Assembly (NCBI GenBank): GCA_900754285.1
Contig: CAAECB010000004.1
Span: 1 to 15,748 of the forward strand
DNA length: 15,748 nt
DNA from: Clostridia bacterium
GTDB lineage: Bacteria > Bacillota > Clostridia > TANB77 > CAG-508
Direction of reading: 5' to 3'
Part shown: positions 1 to 7,343 of the stretch, piece after piece
Layout of the letters: the number at the start of each line of letters is the position of its first letter
Numbering within the stretch: the stretch's first letter is position 1
Made by a program: the position numbers and the translations under genes
Notes under the pieces: generated by a model
Databases searched by the model: none
The model's input: the letters and a program-made list of their open reading frames with translations, nothing else
Told to the model about the DNA's origin: nothing

Positions 1-1
1 T

Positions 2-799
2 ATTGAAAATCTTAATAAGTCATTAATAAAACAAAAAAAAGTAAAAATTAATAAGATTAATTATTTACTTACTGAATCAAGTGATGATTCCAAAAAAATT
101 TTAAAACTGAATAAATTAGATTATAAAATTATAAAAAAAGAAGATTTTTCTCATTCACTTACAAGAGAAGAAACAGCATTAAAATCTAATTCTGATATTT
201 TAGTTTTTATTACGCAAGATGTTGTAATAGAAGATGAAAATTGGTTATATGAACTTACAAAGGATATTGATGATAAGGAAATTGTTGCTTGTTATTCAAG
301 ACAAATTACAAAATATAATAATATTGAAAAATATACTAGAGAATTAAATTATCCCGATTATGACATAATTAAATCAAAAGATAGTATTAAGGAACTTGGA
401 TTAAAGACATTTTTCTTTAGTGATGCATCTTCAGCAATATCTACTAAAATTTATAAAGAGTTAAATGGATATGATCACAAGAATTTTATGTTTAATGAAG
501 ATATGTATATTGCTCATAAAATAATTAATGCAGGCTATAAAATAAAATATTGCTCTAAATCAATAGTATATCATTCACATAATTTAACATTAAAACAAAC
601 TTATAATAGATACAAAGATTCAGGTAAGTTTTTTAAACAAAATCCATATATGAATAATTATGGAACTCATTCATCAGGTATGGGGTTAGCAAAGTATATC
701 ATTAAAAGGGCATTTCAAGATAAAAATATAAAAGTTATATTAAAATGGTTGCCTGATATGATTGCTCGATATTTAGGAATGAAAGCGGGTGAGAGATAA
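2..799 (+). CDS. GT2 glycosyltransferase, rhamnosyltransferase-like (5' end outside window)
   Basis: The reading frame is open from base 2 to the TAA at 797-799, so the gene begins before the window; 265 residues are visible. The fold is GT-A (family GT2). FITQD (residues 69-73) is the variant DXD-type metal/nucleotide site typical of RfbF/RfbN-like rhamnosyltransferases. NEDM (165-168) is the usual acidic catalytic-base region and HSHN (191-194) a C-terminal family signature. The first beta strand (VPVYN-like) is missing, so probably only 10-40 residues are lost. The ATG at 488 is internal, because conserved sequence continues far upstream of it. Its stop overlaps the start of the next gene (TAATG), which suggests translational coupling. 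The donor is inferred only from resemblance to the family; dTDP-rhamnose synthesis genes are not in the window. Confidence 0.85.
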   Translation: MENLNKSLIKQKKVKINKINYLLTESSDDSKKILKLNKLDYKIIKKEDFSHSLTREETALKSNSDILVFITQDVVIEDENWLYELTKDIDDKEIVACYSRQITKYNNIEKYTRELNYPDYDIIKSKDSIKELGLKTFFFSDASSAISTKIYKELNGYDHKNFMFNEDMYIAHKIINAGYKIKYCSKSIVYHSHNLTLKQTYNRYKDSGKFFKQNPYMNNYGTHSSGMGLAKYIIKRAFQDKNIKVILKWLPDMIARYLGMKAGER

Positions 800-1500
800 T
801 GAATAGAAATTATTCAATATCAGTTGCAATCGCTACATATAACGGCGAAAAATATATTAAGGAACAACTTGAGTCTATATTAAAACAATTGAATAAGAAT
901 GATGAAATAATCATAAGTGATGATGGTTCTGCTGATAAAACGATTGAAATAGCTAAATCATTTAATGACAAAAGAATAAAGATAATTAATGGTCCTAAAA
1001 ATGGAGTTAAACAAAATTTTGCAAATGCTATTAAAAATTGTAATGGCAAGTACATATTCTTATCTGACCAAGATGATATGTGGTTAGATAACAAAGTTAA
1101 TGAAGTTTTAAAAGCATTTGAAAAAAATAAATGCTCACTGGTTATACATGATGCATATATTACGGATTCAAAATTAAATATTGTCGAAGAGTCATTTTTT
1201 AAATATAGAAAATCTAAAAGTGGAATTTTAAAAAACATTTGGAAAAATTCATATATAGGTTGTTGTATGGCTTTTTCAAAAAGTATAATTAAATATGTTT
1301 TACCTATACCAAATGATATTGAAATGCACGACCAATGGATAGGTATTGTTAATGAAAAACATGGGAAATCATATTTTTTAAATAAGCGTTTGATAAAATA
1401 TAGAAGACATGAAAAAAACGTTTCAAGTTTAAAACATTATAAATTTAAGAAAATGTTAAAAAATAGACTTCTATTTATAAAAAGAATAAGAGGTGTTTAA
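799..1500 (+). CDS. GT2 glycosyltransferase (SDQDD type)
   Basis: A 233-residue cytoplasmic GT-A enzyme. SVAIATYNGEKYI (residues 8-20) is the first strand of the nucleotide-binding fold, DDGS (41-44) binds the nucleotide, and SDQDDMW (89-95) holds the metal-binding acidic triad. MHDQW (176-180) fits the acceptor/catalytic-base region, and the YRRHEKNVS stretch (201-209) matches the YRxHxxNVS signature of rhamnosyl/galactosyl transferases in capsule clusters. It is somewhat shorter than many relatives (about 300 residues) but no core motif is missing. The ATG overlaps the upstream stop by one base, and GAGAG just before it can serve as ribosome binding site. It probably adds one sugar to the lipid-linked repeat unit; which sugar cannot be read from the sequence. 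Confidence 0.87.
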   Translation: MNRNYSISVAIATYNGEKYIKEQLESILKQLNKNDEIIISDDGSADKTIEIAKSFNDKRIKIINGPKNGVKQNFANAIKNCNGKYIFLSDQDDMWLDNKVNEVLKAFEKNKCSLVIHDAYITDSKLNIVEESFFKYRKSKSGILKNIWKNSYIGCCMAFSKSIIKYVLPIPNDIEMHDQWIGIVNEKHGKSYFLNKRLIKYRRHEKNVSSLKHYKFKKMLKNRLLFIKRIRGV

Positions 1501-1502
1501 TT

Positions 1503-2279
1503 ATGGTTTATGCATTAGTTGTTGTATATAATAAAAAATGTCAAGATTCGCCATCATTAGTTAGATTATTACAAGAAAATAAAAATATTAATATTATAGT
1601 ATATGATAATAGCTCTATAGATTATGGCAATAAAAATTTTTGTAAAAAGCATGGCATTATGTATTATACACAAAATAAAAATTTGGGATTATCTAAAGCA
1701 TATAATTTTGTTGTTAATAAAATTAAAAAAAATGAAAAAAATTATTTACTAATTTTAGATGATGATACAGATTTGCCAAATGACTATTTTGATGAAATAT
1801 ATAAAGAAATTCAAAACAATACATTTGATATTTTATTGCCTATAGTTATGTCAAACAATCAAATTATATCTCCTTGTAATGTTCAGTTTAATTGCAGAAT
1901 AAAAAAAGTAAAAGAAATTAATAGCATAGATTTAAAAAAAATTACGGCTATTAATAGTGGAATGGTAGTAAAAACATCCATTTATAATACTATTAAATAT
2001 AATGAAAAATTATTTTTAGATTATGTTGATCACGATTTTATGAAAAATGTAAGATTGACGAATTATAAGATAAAGATAATGAATACTGTTATATATCAAA
2101 ATTTTTCTAGAAATACAAAGAATTCTATTGAAAGCGAAATATTTAGATTTAATATTTATTTAAAAGATTTTAAAAAGTATTGTAAAGATTGCAACAATTT
2201 GAAATTTTACTATGTTAGTTCTTTGAAATACAGAATTAATGAAGTATGTAAATATAAAAATTTAAGGTTTTTAAAGTAG
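1503..2279 (+). CDS. GT2 glycosyltransferase (DNSS/DDDT type)
   Basis: A 258-residue GT-A enzyme. The N-terminal strand runs straight into VYDNSS (33-38), the nucleotide-binding motif of the DNSS subgroup. NLGLSKAYN (60-68) is the conserved NxGxxxAxN helix, and LDDDTDLP (85-92) is the metal-binding DXD. NSGMVV (151-156) and FLDYVDHDF (171-179) correspond to the acceptor and catalytic-base regions. The start is supported by AGAGGTG inside the end of the preceding gene, about seven bases from the ATG; only two bases separate the genes. A hand count of its valine codons gives 11 GTT and 7 GTA, unlike the GTA-dominated genes in the right half. It is predicted to add a sugar to the repeat unit, with unknown specificity. 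Confidence 0.85.
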   Translation: MVYALVVVYNKKCQDSPSLVRLLQENKNINIIVYDNSSIDYGNKNFCKKHGIMYYTQNKNLGLSKAYNFVVNKIKKNEKNYLLILDDDTDLPNDYFDEIYKEIQNNTFDILLPIVMSNNQIISPCNVQFNCRIKKVKEINSIDLKKITAINSGMVVKTSIYNTIKYNEKLFLDYVDHDFMKNVRLTNYKIKIMNTVIYQNFSRNTKNSIESEIFRFNIYLKDFKKYCKDCNNLKFYYVSSLKYRINEVCKYKNLRFLK

Positions 2280-2292
2280 AGGAGATGAAACA

Positions 2293-3315
2293 ATGAAATA
2301 CTCATTTATTATTCCGATATATAATGAAGATGAATTATTAATAAAAAAATGTATTAATTCCATAGTGAATCAAAAAATAAATTATGAAATAATTATGATT
2401 AATGATGGAAGTTCAAATAAAAACACTGAAATAGTGTGTAAGAAATTACAAAGTAAATATAAAAACATAAAATATGTTTATCAAAATAATAGTGGTTCAG
2501 CTACTGCAAGAAATAATGGTTTAAAACTTGTTACTGGTAATTATATAGTTTTTATTGATGCTGATGATGAAATTCAATCATGTTTTTTTGAAAAAATTAA
2601 AAAATTTTCATTAACCGATATTAATGTTTTTGATTATGAATTTATATATGATAAATCAAATGAATCAAAAAAATGTTCATTGAAAGAACATGAAAATCTA
2701 ATTAATAGGAAAGATGAAATTTATAGTAACATTATGTTTTATCCAGGTAAACTAGATAATTTTATGTTTGGTTCTATTTGGGGAAAAATTTTTGCAACTG
2801 ATTTTATAAAAAAAAATGGCATTAAATTTAATGATAATTTAAGAAAGTCACAAGATAGATTATTTATGTTAAATTGTATATATATGGCAGATAATATTAA
2901 TTATTATTCAATTCAAATGTATAAATATAAGATGAATAATAAATCTATAACACATAAGTTTAATATGAAGATGGTTGATTATTACAAATTATTGTATGTT
3001 GAAATAGAAAAATTTTGTAAAGAAAGAAACATCAATAATGATGATTCAAAGTTTTTATCATACAATATTATAAATGAATTATTACCGTTAACAATTTTTA
3101 ATTGTGATTATAAGAAAAAATATAGTTCTATAAAAAAAGAATTAAAAAAAATTATGAATGAATTTAATTTTAATGAGAAGTTACTTAATATTCATTTAAA
3201 AGATGTACCTACAAAAAAGGGAAAAATAAAATTATTGTATTATAAATTACATTTTTATTATTTCTTGCTTAAATATTTTCAAAATTTGCAGAAGAATGAT
3301 ATGAGAAAAATGTAG
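2293..3315 (+). CDS. GT2 glycosyltransferase (EpsH/WcaA-like)
   Basis: A 340-residue enzyme with a complete GT2 domain in the first two thirds. FIIPIYNEDELL (residues 5-16) is the first strand, NDGSSN (37-42) binds nucleotide, ATARNNGL (70-77) is the family's ARNxG helix, and FIDADDEI (87-94) carries the DXD motif. SIWGKIF (161-167) and SQDRLF (186-191) match the WxKLY and (E/Q)D motifs of EpsH-type enzymes; Gln at 187 stands where Glu is more usual. The C-terminal roughly 130 residues are Lys/Asn/Tyr rich without a recognisable domain. AGAGGAG before the ATG is a near-perfect ribosome binding site. The gene lies 13 bases after its upstream neighbour and 14 before the polymerase, so all three are very likely co-transcribed. 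Confidence 0.87.
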   Translation: MKYSFIIPIYNEDELLIKKCINSIVNQKINYEIIMINDGSSNKNTEIVCKKLQSKYKNIKYVYQNNSGSATARNNGLKLVTGNYIVFIDADDEIQSCFFEKIKKFSLTDINVFDYEFIYDKSNESKKCSLKEHENLINRKDEIYSNIMFYPGKLDNFMFGSIWGKIFATDFIKKNGIKFNDNLRKSQDRLFMLNCIYMADNINYYSIQMYKYKMNNKSITHKFNMKMVDYYKLLYVEIEKFCKERNINNDDSKFLSYNIINELLPLTIFNCDYKKKYSSIKKELKKIMNEFNFNEKLLNIHLKDVPTKKGKIKLLYYKLHFYYFLLKYFQNLQKNDMRKM

Positions 3316-3329
3316 AAAGAGGTGTTTAT

Positions 3330-4520
3330 ATGTTAAATTGCTTTTTTGGATATGCATTTATCTGGATATTTATTTTAATTTTATATGCATGTGGTTTTTC
3401 ACAATTTAATAATCATTTAGACTTTGGCTTGGTTTTGTTTATTATTTCTACTATTGTTATATCATTGATTTTAGGATTTTATAATAAAAACAAGTTTAAA
3501 TATCAACCTTATGCAAAAAATCCAGGAAGATTGCCAATATTAATTATTTCAATCGGATTTATCTTGAACTTTATATATGCTAGGAGTATTCCTTTTTTGA
3601 ATATAGTCAAAGGCTCTGCTGGGTATGGTGACTTTGAAGGAATCCCTTTAGTTTATGTTTTTATAGTTGGAATTTCATATTATTATGGTATAAATTATTT
3701 TAATGCATTTTTGAATTTAGAAAACAATAAAAAACAAAATCTTTTATATTTTATAATAATAAATATTTTTTATTTGTTATGTTTTTCAAGAAGCATGATT
3801 TTATTCTTATTAGGTGGAGCATTTATTTTATATATGCAAAAGAGACGATATGATTCAAAACATTTATTTAAGAATAAAAAAGTAAAAATTATAACCATTA
3901 TATTTGTTATGTTTGTTGCACTTTATTCTTTTGGCGCTCTAGGAAATATAAGGAGTGGATATAAATTTAATGATAACTCTTATATAGAAAGAATAGGATT
4001 ATATAACAATAGTTTTCCAAAATTTCTTCCAAAACAATTTATGTGGTCTTATTCTTATTTGACAACACCATTAGCAAATTTAAATTATAATGTTGTAAAA
4101 TATAAAAATAATAATAATAATTCGTTTAATTATAGGGGGGTTACAAGTGAACTAATTAATCGAACATTCTCAAAGCGTTTATTCCCTGATTTATTTCACA
4201 ATATGACTGAGGAAGATTTTGGTTTTGATTTAATTAGAACTTATTTTAATGCAGCGACTGGATATTGTATGATGTTTAGATATGGTGGATATATAGGAAT
4301 TTGGTTAGAATATATTGTATTAATAATTATAACTTTAATCCAATTATCTTTATTAAAGAAGGACTATAATAAGGATAAAGCAAATGGGACATTCATTATT
4401 CTATTTATAGTAAATACACTTATGTTTTTTTACAATACTTTAAATACAACCACAATGGCTTGGTGGATGCTTGTTAATTTTGTGGCTTTATTACCAAAAA
4501 TTAAAATTAAATGGAGGTAA
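3330..4520 (+). CDS. wzy: Wzy-type oligosaccharide repeat-unit polymerase
   Basis: A 396-residue polytopic membrane protein with about nine hydrophobic segments (for example residues 3-22, 31-50, 69-87, 104-125, 186-205, and three near the C-terminus). Wzy proteins polymerise undecaprenyl-PP-linked repeat units on the outer face of the membrane. Support comes from topology, length, context, and the RSIPFLNIVKGS...YGDFEGIP region (about 84-108), which resembles the loop after the third helix in O-antigen polymerases. A large extracytoplasmic loop lies at about residues 206-315, as in the family. AGAGGTG five bases before the ATG supports the start. The loop contains five AAT codons in a row (4107-4121) and the gene has a G6 tract at 4135-4140, rare in such AT-rich DNA. 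Wzy sequences diverge strongly, so the call rests on architecture. Confidence 0.8.
   Translation: MLNCFFGYAFIWIFILILYACGFSQFNNHLDFGLVLFIISTIVISLILGFYNKNKFKYQPYAKNPGRLPILIISIGFILNFIYARSIPFLNIVKGSAGYGDFEGIPLVYVFIVGISYYYGINYFNAFLNLENNKKQNLLYFIIINIFYLLCFSRSMILFLLGGAFILYMQKRRYDSKHLFKNKKVKIITIIFVMFVALYSFGALGNIRSGYKFNDNSYIERIGLYNNSFPKFLPKQFMWSYSYLTTPLANLNYNVVKYKNNNNNSFNYRGVTSELINRTFSKRLFPDLFHNMTEEDFGFDLIRTYFNAATGYCMMFRYGGYIGIWLEYIVLIIITLIQLSLLKKDYNKDKANGTFIILFIVNTLMFFYNTLNTTTMAWWMLVNFVALLPKIKIKWR
4513..4517 (+). promoter_or_regulatory. Ribosome binding site deciding the acetyltransferase start
   Basis: GGAGG lies inside the last codons of the polymerase gene, five bases before the ATG at 4523. An in-frame ATG at 4511 overlaps this motif and has no ribosome binding site of its own, so 4523 is the better start. 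Confidence 0.75.
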
Positions 4521-4522
4521 AA

Positions 4523-5128
4523 ATGTTTAATAAAATATTATTATCAATAGTAAATTTTAGATGGAAAAAAAATAATCAAAAAAATAATATAAAATTGAAG
4601 TCAGTTATTCCACTTGAAATGCTTGATGTAGGAAAAGCTACATATGGGAATCTTAATATAAAAGTATATGACAAAAAAGCAAAAATTAAGATAGGAAATT
4701 ATTGTTCGATTGCAGATAATGTTGTATTTTTAGTTGGTGGCGAACATGATTATAAAAGAATTTCTACTTTCCCATTTCAATCTTTAATTTATAAACAAAA
4801 GACTAAAAAAAATGAGAAAAATGACATAGTTGTTGATGATGATGTATGGATTGGATATGAGTCATTAATATTATCTGGTTCTCATATTGGGAAAGGTAGT
4901 GTTATAGGTGCAAGGAGCGTTGTGAAGGGGGAAATTCCGCCATATTCTGTATATGTTGGCAATAAAATTATAAAAAAAAGATTTAGTGACGAAATAATAA
5001 ATAAACTAAATGATATAGATTATTCCAAAATTGATCATGTTTTTGGTGATGAATATAGTATAATATGTCAAGAAGACATAACAGAAGACAATGTTGACAA
5101 TATAATAAAAAAATTTATTAATAAATGA
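4523..5128 (+). CDS. CatB/XAT-type O-acetyltransferase (left-handed beta-helix)
   Basis: A 201-residue cytoplasmic enzyme, the usual length for the xenobiotic/virginiamycin acetyltransferase group. It would transfer acetyl from acetyl-CoA to a sugar hydroxyl, here presumably on the nascent repeat unit. Hexapeptide-repeat sequence is clear around 53-71 (IKIGNYCSIADNVVFL) and 103-135 (VDDDVWIG, HIGKGSVIGARSVV). GGEHDYKRISTFPF (72-85) is the loop that carries the catalytic His (H75). IPPYSVYVGN (138-147) is the conserved end of the helix domain. I chose ATG 4523 over ATG 4511 because GGAGG sits at 4513-4517. It starts three bases after the polymerase stop and ends at TGA. An antibiotic acetyltransferase is possible from fold alone, but the position inside the sugar cassette favours polysaccharide modification. 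Confidence 0.85.
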   Translation: MFNKILLSIVNFRWKKNNQKNNIKLKSVIPLEMLDVGKATYGNLNIKVYDKKAKIKIGNYCSIADNVVFLVGGEHDYKRISTFPFQSLIYKQKTKKNEKNDIVVDDDVWIGYESLILSGSHIGKGSVIGARSVVKGEIPPYSVYVGNKIIKKRFSDEIINKLNDIDYSKIDHVFGDEYSIICQEDITEDNVDNIIKKFINK

Positions 5129-5141
5129 TTATAATATAAAA

Positions 5142-5150
5142 AAGAAGGTG
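5142..5150 (+). promoter_or_regulatory. Ribosome binding site pointing at an ACG codon for the flippase
   Basis: AAGAAGGTG matches the AGAGGTG sites used by two upstream genes (before 1503 and 3330). Those sites stand five to seven bases from an ATG. Here the same distance (six bases) leads to ACG at 5157, in frame with the flippase. The only standard start codon nearby, GTG at 5148, is part of the binding site itself. Confidence 0.5.
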
Positions 5151-6701
5151 AATTTTACGGACAGGACAAAAAGTACTATAAAAAATGTAAAAACAGGATT
5201 AATAAATAAAACAATAATGTTAATTTTTCCCTTTATAATAAGAACTATACTAATAAAAAAACTTGGTGCAGATTATTTAGGATTAAGCAGTTTGTTTACA
5301 TCAATTCTACAAGTTTTGAATTTGACAGAATTGGGCTTTAGCAATGCAATTGTTTATAGTATGTATAAACCATTAGCAGAAAATGATGTAAAAAAAGTAT
5401 CAGCATTAATGAATTTTAATAAAAAAGTATATAGAATTATGGGATTATTGATAGCAACTATTGGTTTATGTTTATTACCATTTATTAAGAACTTTATTAG
5501 TGGTTCGATACCAAATGATATAAATGTTTATATTTTGTATGTTATTTACTTAACAAATACTGTATTAACTTATTTTTTATTTGCATATAAAAGTGCACTT
5601 TTAACAGCAAATCAAAGAAATGATATTTTGAATAATATTAGTTCATTAGTTAATGTTATTCAGTTTGTTGCACAAATTATTGTGTTAATTACTTTAAAAA
5701 ATTACTATATATATATAATATTAACTATTTTTACCACAATTTTAAATAATTTATTAGTTTCATATATATTTAATAAGAAATATTCAAATTATAATTGTTC
5801 AGGAAATATATGTAAAAATGAAAAAAAGGAATTAAAGAAAAATGTTTATGGGTTAATGATACAAAAACTGTGTCAAACTTCTAGAAATTCTTTAGACAGT
5901 ATTTTTATATCAATGTTTTTAGGATTAACAACAGTTGCCATTTATAATAATTATTACTATATTATGAATGCTGTGACGGGAATACTTACAATTATTATAA
6001 GTAACATGGTTGCTAGTATTGGAAATTCTGTTGCAACAGAAAAAATTCAAAAAAATTATAATGACATGAATAAATTTAATTTTATCTATATGTGGATATC
6101 TGGGTGGTGCACTATATCATTACTATGCTTGTTTCAACCTTTTATGAATATATGGATGGGAAATGAATATATGTTTCCATTTTCCGTTGTTATTTGTCTT
6201 TGCTTATATTTTTATCAATTGAAAGTTAGTGATATAATATCAATTTATAAACAGGCGGCAGGAACATGGTATTCTGGAAGATTTGAAATGATATTAGAAA
6301 CTTTAGTAAATTTGATTTTGAATATTATTTTAGGTAAGTTGTATGGTGTTTATGGAATAATTTTATCAACATTCATTTCACTTTTATTAGTAGGTTTACC
6401 ATATGGAACTTATATAATATTTAAATATTATTTCAAAAATATGAGTATGAAAAAATATCATTTAAGACATATTGTATATTTTATTGTAACTATTATTATT
6501 GCTGCAATAACATATTTTATAACGTCATTTATAATTATAGGAGGGATTCCTGAATTACTATTTAAAGGAATAATTTGTTTAATAGTTCCAAATATATTAT
6601 ATTATATTATTTATGTAAAAACACCTATGTTTAAAGAAAGTAAAGATTTAATAAATAAAATTTTAAAACTATTAAAATTTAAAAAAACTAAGATAGTGTA
6701 A
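5148..6701 (+). CDS. wzx: Wzx-type repeat-unit flippase (MOP superfamily)
   Basis: A 517-residue membrane protein with roughly 12-14 hydrophobic helices. Family members flip the undecaprenyl-PP-linked repeat unit to the outer face. The N-terminal region with RTKSTIKNVKTGLIN, LGADYLGLSSLF and LTELGFSNAIVYSMYKPLAE is typical of Gram-positive polysaccharide flippases. The start is uncertain. GTG 5148 overlaps the ribosome binding site; ACG 5157 is correctly spaced and would give a protein beginning (M)DRTK, the usual beginning of this family as I recall it. The next in-frame ATG (5217) would cut into the first helix. The last codons and the TAA lie inside the terminal inverted repeat of the adjacent element, so the natural C-terminus may have been altered. 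It lies 19 bases after the acetyltransferase gene. It is the only intact flippase in the window. Confidence 0.87.
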   Translation: MNFTDRTKSTIKNVKTGLINKTIMLIFPFIIRTILIKKLGADYLGLSSLFTSILQVLNLTELGFSNAIVYSMYKPLAENDVKKVSALMNFNKKVYRIMGLLIATIGLCLLPFIKNFISGSIPNDINVYILYVIYLTNTVLTYFLFAYKSALLTANQRNDILNNISSLVNVIQFVAQIIVLITLKNYYIYIILTIFTTILNNLLVSYIFNKKYSNYNCSGNICKNEKKELKKNVYGLMIQKLCQTSRNSLDSIFISMFLGLTTVAIYNNYYYIMNAVTGILTIIISNMVASIGNSVATEKIQKNYNDMNKFNFIYMWISGWCTISLLCLFQPFMNIWMGNEYMFPFSVVICLCLYFYQLKVSDIISIYKQAAGTWYSGRFEMILETLVNLILNIILGKLYGVYGIILSTFISLLLVGLPYGTYIIFKYYFKNMSMKKYHLRHIVYFIVTIIIAAITYFITSFIIIGGIPELLFKGIICLIVPNILYYIIYVKTPMFKESKDLINKILKLLKFKKTKIV

Positions 6702-6707
6702 AGTAAT
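6694..6707 (+). repeat. Left terminal inverted repeat
   Basis: TAGTGTAAAGTAAT. It is the inverted counterpart of 7305-7318 with one mismatch, and the match extends outward with TAAG before it on both sides (18 of 19 bases from 6689, allowing one further mismatch at 6693, gives 17 of 19). The flippase stop codon TAA (6699-6701) is inside it. Confidence 0.8.
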
Positions 6708-7241
6708 CTATGAAAAATGCAGCTTAAATTTTTGGGGCTTAGATTTGTACTCTTCTAAATCTTTTTTTGACAATGAGTTTAGCGAGTTTTGATAGTAAGA
6801 GCATTTTTTGTTCATACATTTATGAATATTAAAAAGTTTACGATTTTTAACGACAGAAAGAGCTCCACCGCAATGGGGACAATGAACATGTTCAGGAACA
6901 GGATTTTTACCACGAGACTTAATAGGTTTTAAAGGTTTATCGTGTTCTTTAAGATACTGTTTTAGAAGTTGTTTGTAGTCCTTCTTTTCAGGAACATGAA
7001 TAATAGGCAACTTATCGACTTTAAGTTTATTGTACTTAGGAGAAAATAAAGAATCATCCTTTTCTTTAAACTTTAAAGGTATATTTTTAACAATAAAATT
7101 AAATAAAAATAAAATTTGTTTATTTAGCTCTTGAATATGAGCTAGTAATAGAGGTATAATTGTATATATGATACACCACTCCTTTATGGTTATTTGGTTA
7201 TTCACTGTAACAATTATATCATAAAAAGAGGGGGGTATCAT
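6708..7241 (-). pseudogene. Transposase remnant (N-terminal zinc-binding part)
   Basis: The open frame holds 177 codons but is not a whole gene. EHVHCPHCG followed by HKCMNKKCSYYQNSL forms a CxxC...CxxxxC zinc-binding module. The stretch KKDLEEYKSKPQKFKLH resembles the segment that precedes the DDE catalytic domain in a group of Bacillota transposases that I recall; that domain is absent and the frame stops right at the element end. The apparent ATG (7241) overlaps the -35 of a good promoter, while the ribosome binding site (7179-7185) comes about 60 bases later and is followed by ATC and ATA codons rather than a start. It therefore looks dead at both ends. Recognition of the family is from memory of related sequences; the zinc motif and truncation are visible directly. 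Confidence 0.65.
7213..7241 (-). promoter_or_regulatory. Promoter of the transposase remnant
   Basis: On the - strand there is ATGATA (-35 like, 7236-7241), a 17-base spacer, and TATAAT (-10, 7213-7218). The spacer begins with a C6 run. A Shine-Dalgarno AAAGGAG follows at 7185-7179. Confidence 0.5.
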
Positions 7242-7304
7242 TTTTTTATATAAAAAGTGATATAAACCTTGAAATAACAGGGGTGTGACTAAATTGAAAA
7301 TTAA

Positions 7305-7318
7305 ATTAGTTTACACTA
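7305..7318 (-). repeat. Right terminal inverted repeat
   Basis: On the - strand it reads TAGTGTAAACTAAT, matching the left end at 13 of 14 positions. It lies 25 bases before the ATG of the dehydrogenase gene. Confidence 0.8.
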
Positions 7319-7343
7319 CCTTATTAGAAGAAGGGGAATAAAA

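Larger units (their letters stand above)
6694..7318. mobile_element. Decayed, internally deleted insertion sequence of about 625 bp
   Basis: Two matching inverted repeats (6694-6707 and 7305-7318, 13 of 14 bases identical) bracket the N-terminal part of a transposase on the - strand. The transposase frame ends at 6708, directly at the left repeat, so the catalytic C-terminal portion is gone while both element ends remain. This is the structure of a non-autonomous deletion derivative. I see no target-site duplication: the bases outside the left repeat (actaaga) and right repeat (ccttatt) do not match. The element separates the T-ending-codon cassette on the left from the A-ending-codon genes on the right. 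I cannot assign an IS family from the ends alone. Confidence 0.75.

Noticed and set aside
810..1238. Long - strand open frame opposite the GT2 gene at 799
   Set aside because: It is a shadow of a well-supported gene, with no family motif or ribosome binding site; the same holds for the other - strand frames opposite ugd, glf and the DUF4422 gene.
5094..5121. TTGACA followed after 16 bases by TATTAA near the end of the acetyltransferase gene, a possible promoter for the flippase
   Set aside because: The -10 is poor and such matches are frequent in DNA this AT-rich; the tight gene spacing already suggests co-transcription.
7294..7322. Possible outward promoter from the element into ugd (TTGAAA, 17 bases, TACCTT)
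   Set aside because: The -10 matches only three of six positions; not convincing.
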